A DNA stretch of 53,805 nt, from contig JACTUA010000007.1 in the NCBI GenBank assembly GCA_015660865.1, forward strand, positions 1 to 53,805, in the 5' to 3' direction. Origin of the DNA: Methanomicrobiales archaeon (GTDB lineage: Archaea > Halobacteriota > Methanomicrobia > Methanomicrobiales > JACTUA01). The notes under the pieces are model-generated. The model was not told the origin of the DNA and did not search any database. It saw only the letters and a list, made by a program, of their open reading frames with translations. Shown piece by piece: positions 51,959-53,805 of this stretch. Made by a program: the position numbers and the translations under genes. Numbering within the stretch: position 1 is the stretch's first letter; each line of letters starts with the position of its first letter.

Positions 51959-52818
51959 TTTCGCTCACCTATAGGTATGATTTGTGGATTCAACTCCCTG
52001 AGATAATAATGTTTCCTTCTTACCCACTTAAATCCCTCGTGTTTCGTTATCGCCGCGAGTTCTATAGGCCCTCCAACTGTAGTGGCCCCTGATGCGTATT
52101 TAAAAAACTTCTCTGTTAGGTCGACAAAATATTCAGCCAGGTTTATTGCATCTTGGATTGGCATAGACGCGACAACAAATTTCATATTGAACCTTTGCTC
52201 GATTAGTGATAAAATCGTTTTAATTTTATCTTCCTCGATACCAACTTCCTTTAAAACATCTCCAATTCTCGGATCATAACCGTTATAAATTCTTATTAAT
52301 GGGTTTGTTTGTCCACCCCACAGAATGCCGACTTCATTATTTGGACAACAATTTATTGGGGGGACACACGTGCCATTAACCATTTCCAGTCTCCATATCT
52401 CCGGATTTTGGGATTTTAGTGACTTCTCAATAGAGTATCCGCCAATCAAGAATCCTAATAATGTATTGGGATCTTCCACACCTCTGAACTCTTTTTCGTA
52501 GTGCCTACCAAAAATAAAATTCTTAAATTCCTCGATTACATCTTTTAAAGAATAATTGTCTTTATCGATCTTTTGCGATATTTCTGCCCTAAAATCTTTA
52601 ACAAGTGTCTCTATTGATGCATTTCCAATACTACCGATTCCCCATGTAACAGCTCCTATAGGGAGATCTTTTCGTAAATTGAAGATTTTATTCGCATTAT
52701 CATAGACGTTATAAACAAGCATCTGGCCGCTGGCAGGATCTTTACTTATCAATGAACTGGCACTATCTGTTGCCAATATCACCCCATCGTTAATTTTTAA
52801 AATCATTGCAATTGTCAT
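51955..52818 (-). CDS. Divergent proteasome-beta-like Ntn hydrolase
   Basis: 287 residues from the ATG at 52818. After removal of Met the chain begins TIAMILKINDGVILATDSAS: Thr1 and Asp17 are spaced exactly as in proteasome beta subunits, and ANKIFNL supplies a lysine at 43 in place of Lys33 after a ten-residue insertion. GAVTWGIGSIGNA continues the fold. The rest (about 190 residues) is longer than in ordinary beta subunits. A TATA element 30 bases before this ATG implies a leaderless transcript with no propeptide. A longer frame from 52857 would bury the Thr. AT-rich, inside the 1,750-bp element. Substrate unknown; could be a self-compartmentalising protease or an amidohydrolase. Confidence 0.65.
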   Translation of the reverse strand: MTIAMILKINDGVILATDSASSLISKDPASGQMLVYNVYDNANKIFNLRKDLPIGAVTWGIGSIGNASIETLVKDFRAEISQKIDKDNYSLKDVIEEFKNFIFGRHYEKEFRGVEDPNTLLGFLIGGYSIEKSLKSQNPEIWRLEMVNGTCVPPINCCPNNEVGILWGGQTNPLIRIYNGYDPRIGDVLKEVGIEEDKIKTILSLIEQRFNMKFVVASMPIQDAINLAEYFVDLTEKFFKYASGATTVGGPIELAAITKHEGFKWVRRKHYYLRELNPQIIPIGERK

Positions 52819-52841
52819 AAAGTGTAATTGATCTCTGTGGA

Positions 52842-52853
52842 AAGATAAAAAGA
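52842..52853 (-). promoter_or_regulatory. Promoter of the proteasome-like gene
   Basis: TCTTTTTATCTT on the minus strand, between the right terminal repeat and the ATG at 52818; centre about 30 bases from the ATG, the distance for a leaderless transcript. The element's terminal repeat is directly upstream. Confidence 0.45.
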
Positions 52854-52918
52854 TCATATCAACCGCGATGTATCATTTCCCTTCATGCATATCGATCAAC
52901 CGCGAACGCATCAGAACC

Positions 52919-52926
52919 TGGGTCTT
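52919..52926. repeat. Right copy of 8-bp direct repeat TGGGTCTT
   Basis: Abuts the right terminal inverted repeat of the element; identical to 51161-51168. Confidence 0.7.
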
Positions 52927-53010
52927 TAACGGATGCGGATATTTTAATTCGAAAAGGACGAGCTATTGCTTCCTACTAATTAATGGAAAACATAATTTGC
53001 CTAATATTCG

Positions 53011-53733
53011 CTAGATGGTTTTTACAATGGGTATCGGCAAGTCATTCTCTAAAAACGTATCTCTAATAGTATCAATTTCATGATTTACGTTATCAATAAT
53101 GAACTGACATTTGTCAATATCATTCACAGAAATCTGTATTCTGGGCCTTGTAAATTTTAAACTGAGTATATTCATATGAGCAATCCATATTGTCCTTGCT
53201 GTCTCACCAAATGAATCTTTAATTATCTCGTAAACATCTTTTGGGCATTTCGGGTAACAAATTTCACAGGCGTCCATTAAACGAAAAATTGCGGAAATCA
53301 GTCTCAGTCTGACATTTTCGTGTTCTTTAGGAACACTTTCAATTGGATACCGTGCCCTGTGTGCTTTAACTATGTACTTCAAACAAATTGCATATCTTGC
53401 AGTCAGATCTTTAACCAGATTTATATTACTCAAAAAGAGGTCAGCCGAAACTTCATGATGTTTTTCCCGATCAACAATACAACCAATATCATGAAGCCAT
53501 GCTGCGAGATAAAGTAGTAACGCCTCATCTTGAGTTAATTCGATTTCCCAATTTTTTATAAACTCGTTCAAATTATCGATTATATGTATAGTATGATCAA
53601 TCCCATGTGAAGAAAAATCTGGCAAATTACGCGAGAGGAATATCAAAAATGGCTCAGAATAATATTCTACATGATAGATTAATCTTCTCTGATCGGGAGT
53701 ATTACTTAGCAAAGAATAATCTGGTGTCCTCAT
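53011..53733 (-). CDS. HD-domain phosphohydrolase in AT-rich island
   Basis: 240 residues. HD-type metal ligands: HGIDHTIH (His43, His47, His50), WLHDIG (His81, Asp82) and EKHHEVS (His92/93), followed by VKAHRARY and VRLRLISAIFRLMDACEI. This pattern resembles HD domains found in bacterial and archaeal conflict systems (HD-CE-like), which I recall but did not search. It may cleave a nucleotide or cyclic nucleotide. A CEICYPKCP cysteine cluster follows. GC is far lower than in the main chromosome. It lies outside the 1,750-bp element. Confidence 0.7.
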   Translation of the reverse strand: MRTPDYSLLSNTPDQRRLIYHVEYYSEPFLIFLSRNLPDFSSHGIDHTIHIIDNLNEFIKNWEIELTQDEALLLYLAAWLHDIGCIVDREKHHEVSADLFLSNINLVKDLTARYAICLKYIVKAHRARYPIESVPKEHENVRLRLISAIFRLMDACEICYPKCPKDVYEIIKDSFGETARTIWIAHMNILSLKFTRPRIQISVNDIDKCQFIIDNVNHEIDTIRDTFLENDLPIPIVKTI

Positions 53734-53756
53734 CGTGTTCTGCCTTGAAAAATTTA

Positions 53757-53805
53757 TTAATTATCTTTCCAATAATGCTCGTATAGATCTTTTATCCTAT
53801 TTTTA
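53757..53805 (-). CDS. Possible C-terminal end of a gene continuing past the window
   Basis: The last 48 bases read on the minus strand as KNRIKDLYEHYWKDN followed by a stop at 53757-53759. The composition is protein-like and the stop lies 23 bases before the HD gene start, the spacing of an operon. Too short to be sure; it may be leader DNA. Confidence 0.3.
   Translation of the reverse strand, partial: KNRIKDLYEHYWKDN

Larger units (their letters stand above)
51169..52918. mobile_element. 1,750-bp element with terminal inverted repeats and 8-bp target duplication
   Basis: The left end (51169) and right end (52918, read on the minus strand) share GGTTYTGATRCGTT followed after two bases by CGGTTGATCG: 22 of 26 positions match. 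A second related box, GATACNTNGCGGTTGAT, lies inside each end at 51213-51229 and 52858-52874, at the same offset, so each end has two boxes over about 61 bases. Immediately outside, the 8-mer TGGGTCTT occurs at 51161-51168 and 52919-52926, a perfect direct repeat as left by transposition. The GGTTCTG start and the 8-bp duplication recall IS6-type elements. Inside are a membrane ORF, a decayed transposase, a 49-residue ORF and a proteasome-like gene. Confidence 0.75.

Overview
The window is a gene-dense, GC-rich (roughly 60 percent or more by eye) archaeal chromosome segment, almost certainly from a hydrogenotrophic methanogen of the order Methanomicrobiales. The lineage signals are the methyl-coenzyme M reductase (MCR) activation ATPase AtwA with methanogenesis marker proteins 3, 5, 6, 7, 15 and 17, the coenzyme F420 gene cofD, an archaeal RuBisCO with ribose-1,5-bisphosphate isomerase, a VAT/CDC48 ATPase, RadB, leaderless promoters with TATA boxes, and many ATGA/GTGA gene overlaps. 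A Methanofollis/Methanoculleus-like genus would fit, but I cannot name the genus or species from the sequence alone.

Layout. 1-4464: minus-strand cluster with a DUF432 fragment, phosphomevalonate dehydratase large subunit, a UbiD-type decarboxylase, UbiX and an HD phosphohydrolase; three of these belong to the archaeal mevalonate route to isoprenoids. 4516-7280: cofD and two HEAT-repeat proteins. 7277-17326: a minus-strand cobamide block, made of cbiT-L-F-G-H-C-D-E, then (after its own promoter) the metal transporter cbiM-N-Q-O and cbiA. 17327-17728 is non-coding and holds an array of paired hairpins. 17729-29090: housekeeping genes (aspS, MetE-type methionine synthase, a KaiC-like protein, VAT, larC, radB, dapF, RuBisCO and its isomerase, a HAD phosphatase). 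29170-35970: the atwA-mmp3-6-5-15-17-7 operon for MCR activation. 36066-39459: an AhpD-like protein, then an AbrB-like regulator, hgcA, hgcB (mercury methylation) and an ACR3 arsenite transporter. 39638-51051: sensor kinase, K+ channel, ferritin-like protein, acetyltransferases, phosphodiesterase, asparagine synthetase, HerA-like ATPase and a cytoplasmic HtrA protease. From about 51160 to the end the base composition drops to AT-rich accessory DNA.

The genes fit together around corrinoid and nickel/cobalt chemistry: cobalt uptake and corrin synthesis supply cofactors that can serve the MetE-type methionine synthase and HgcA, while the mmp operon activates the nickel enzyme MCR. HgcA and HgcB together would make the organism a methylmercury producer.

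The most unusual parts are: (i) a 1,750-bp element at 51169-52918 with imperfect terminal inverted repeats and a flanking perfect 8-bp direct repeat, carrying a divergent proteasome-beta-like (N-terminal threonine) hydrolase, an ATGA-coupled 49-residue ORF, a small membrane protein and a decayed transposase; (ii) the paired-hairpin array at 17368-17674, in which variable stem positions change on both sides; (iii) a second, 36-bp-period hairpin array at 49849-50002; and (iv) the hgc operon with a cysteine-rich HgcA extension and a co-directional arsenite transporter. Coordinates and repeats were read by eye and no homology search was run.
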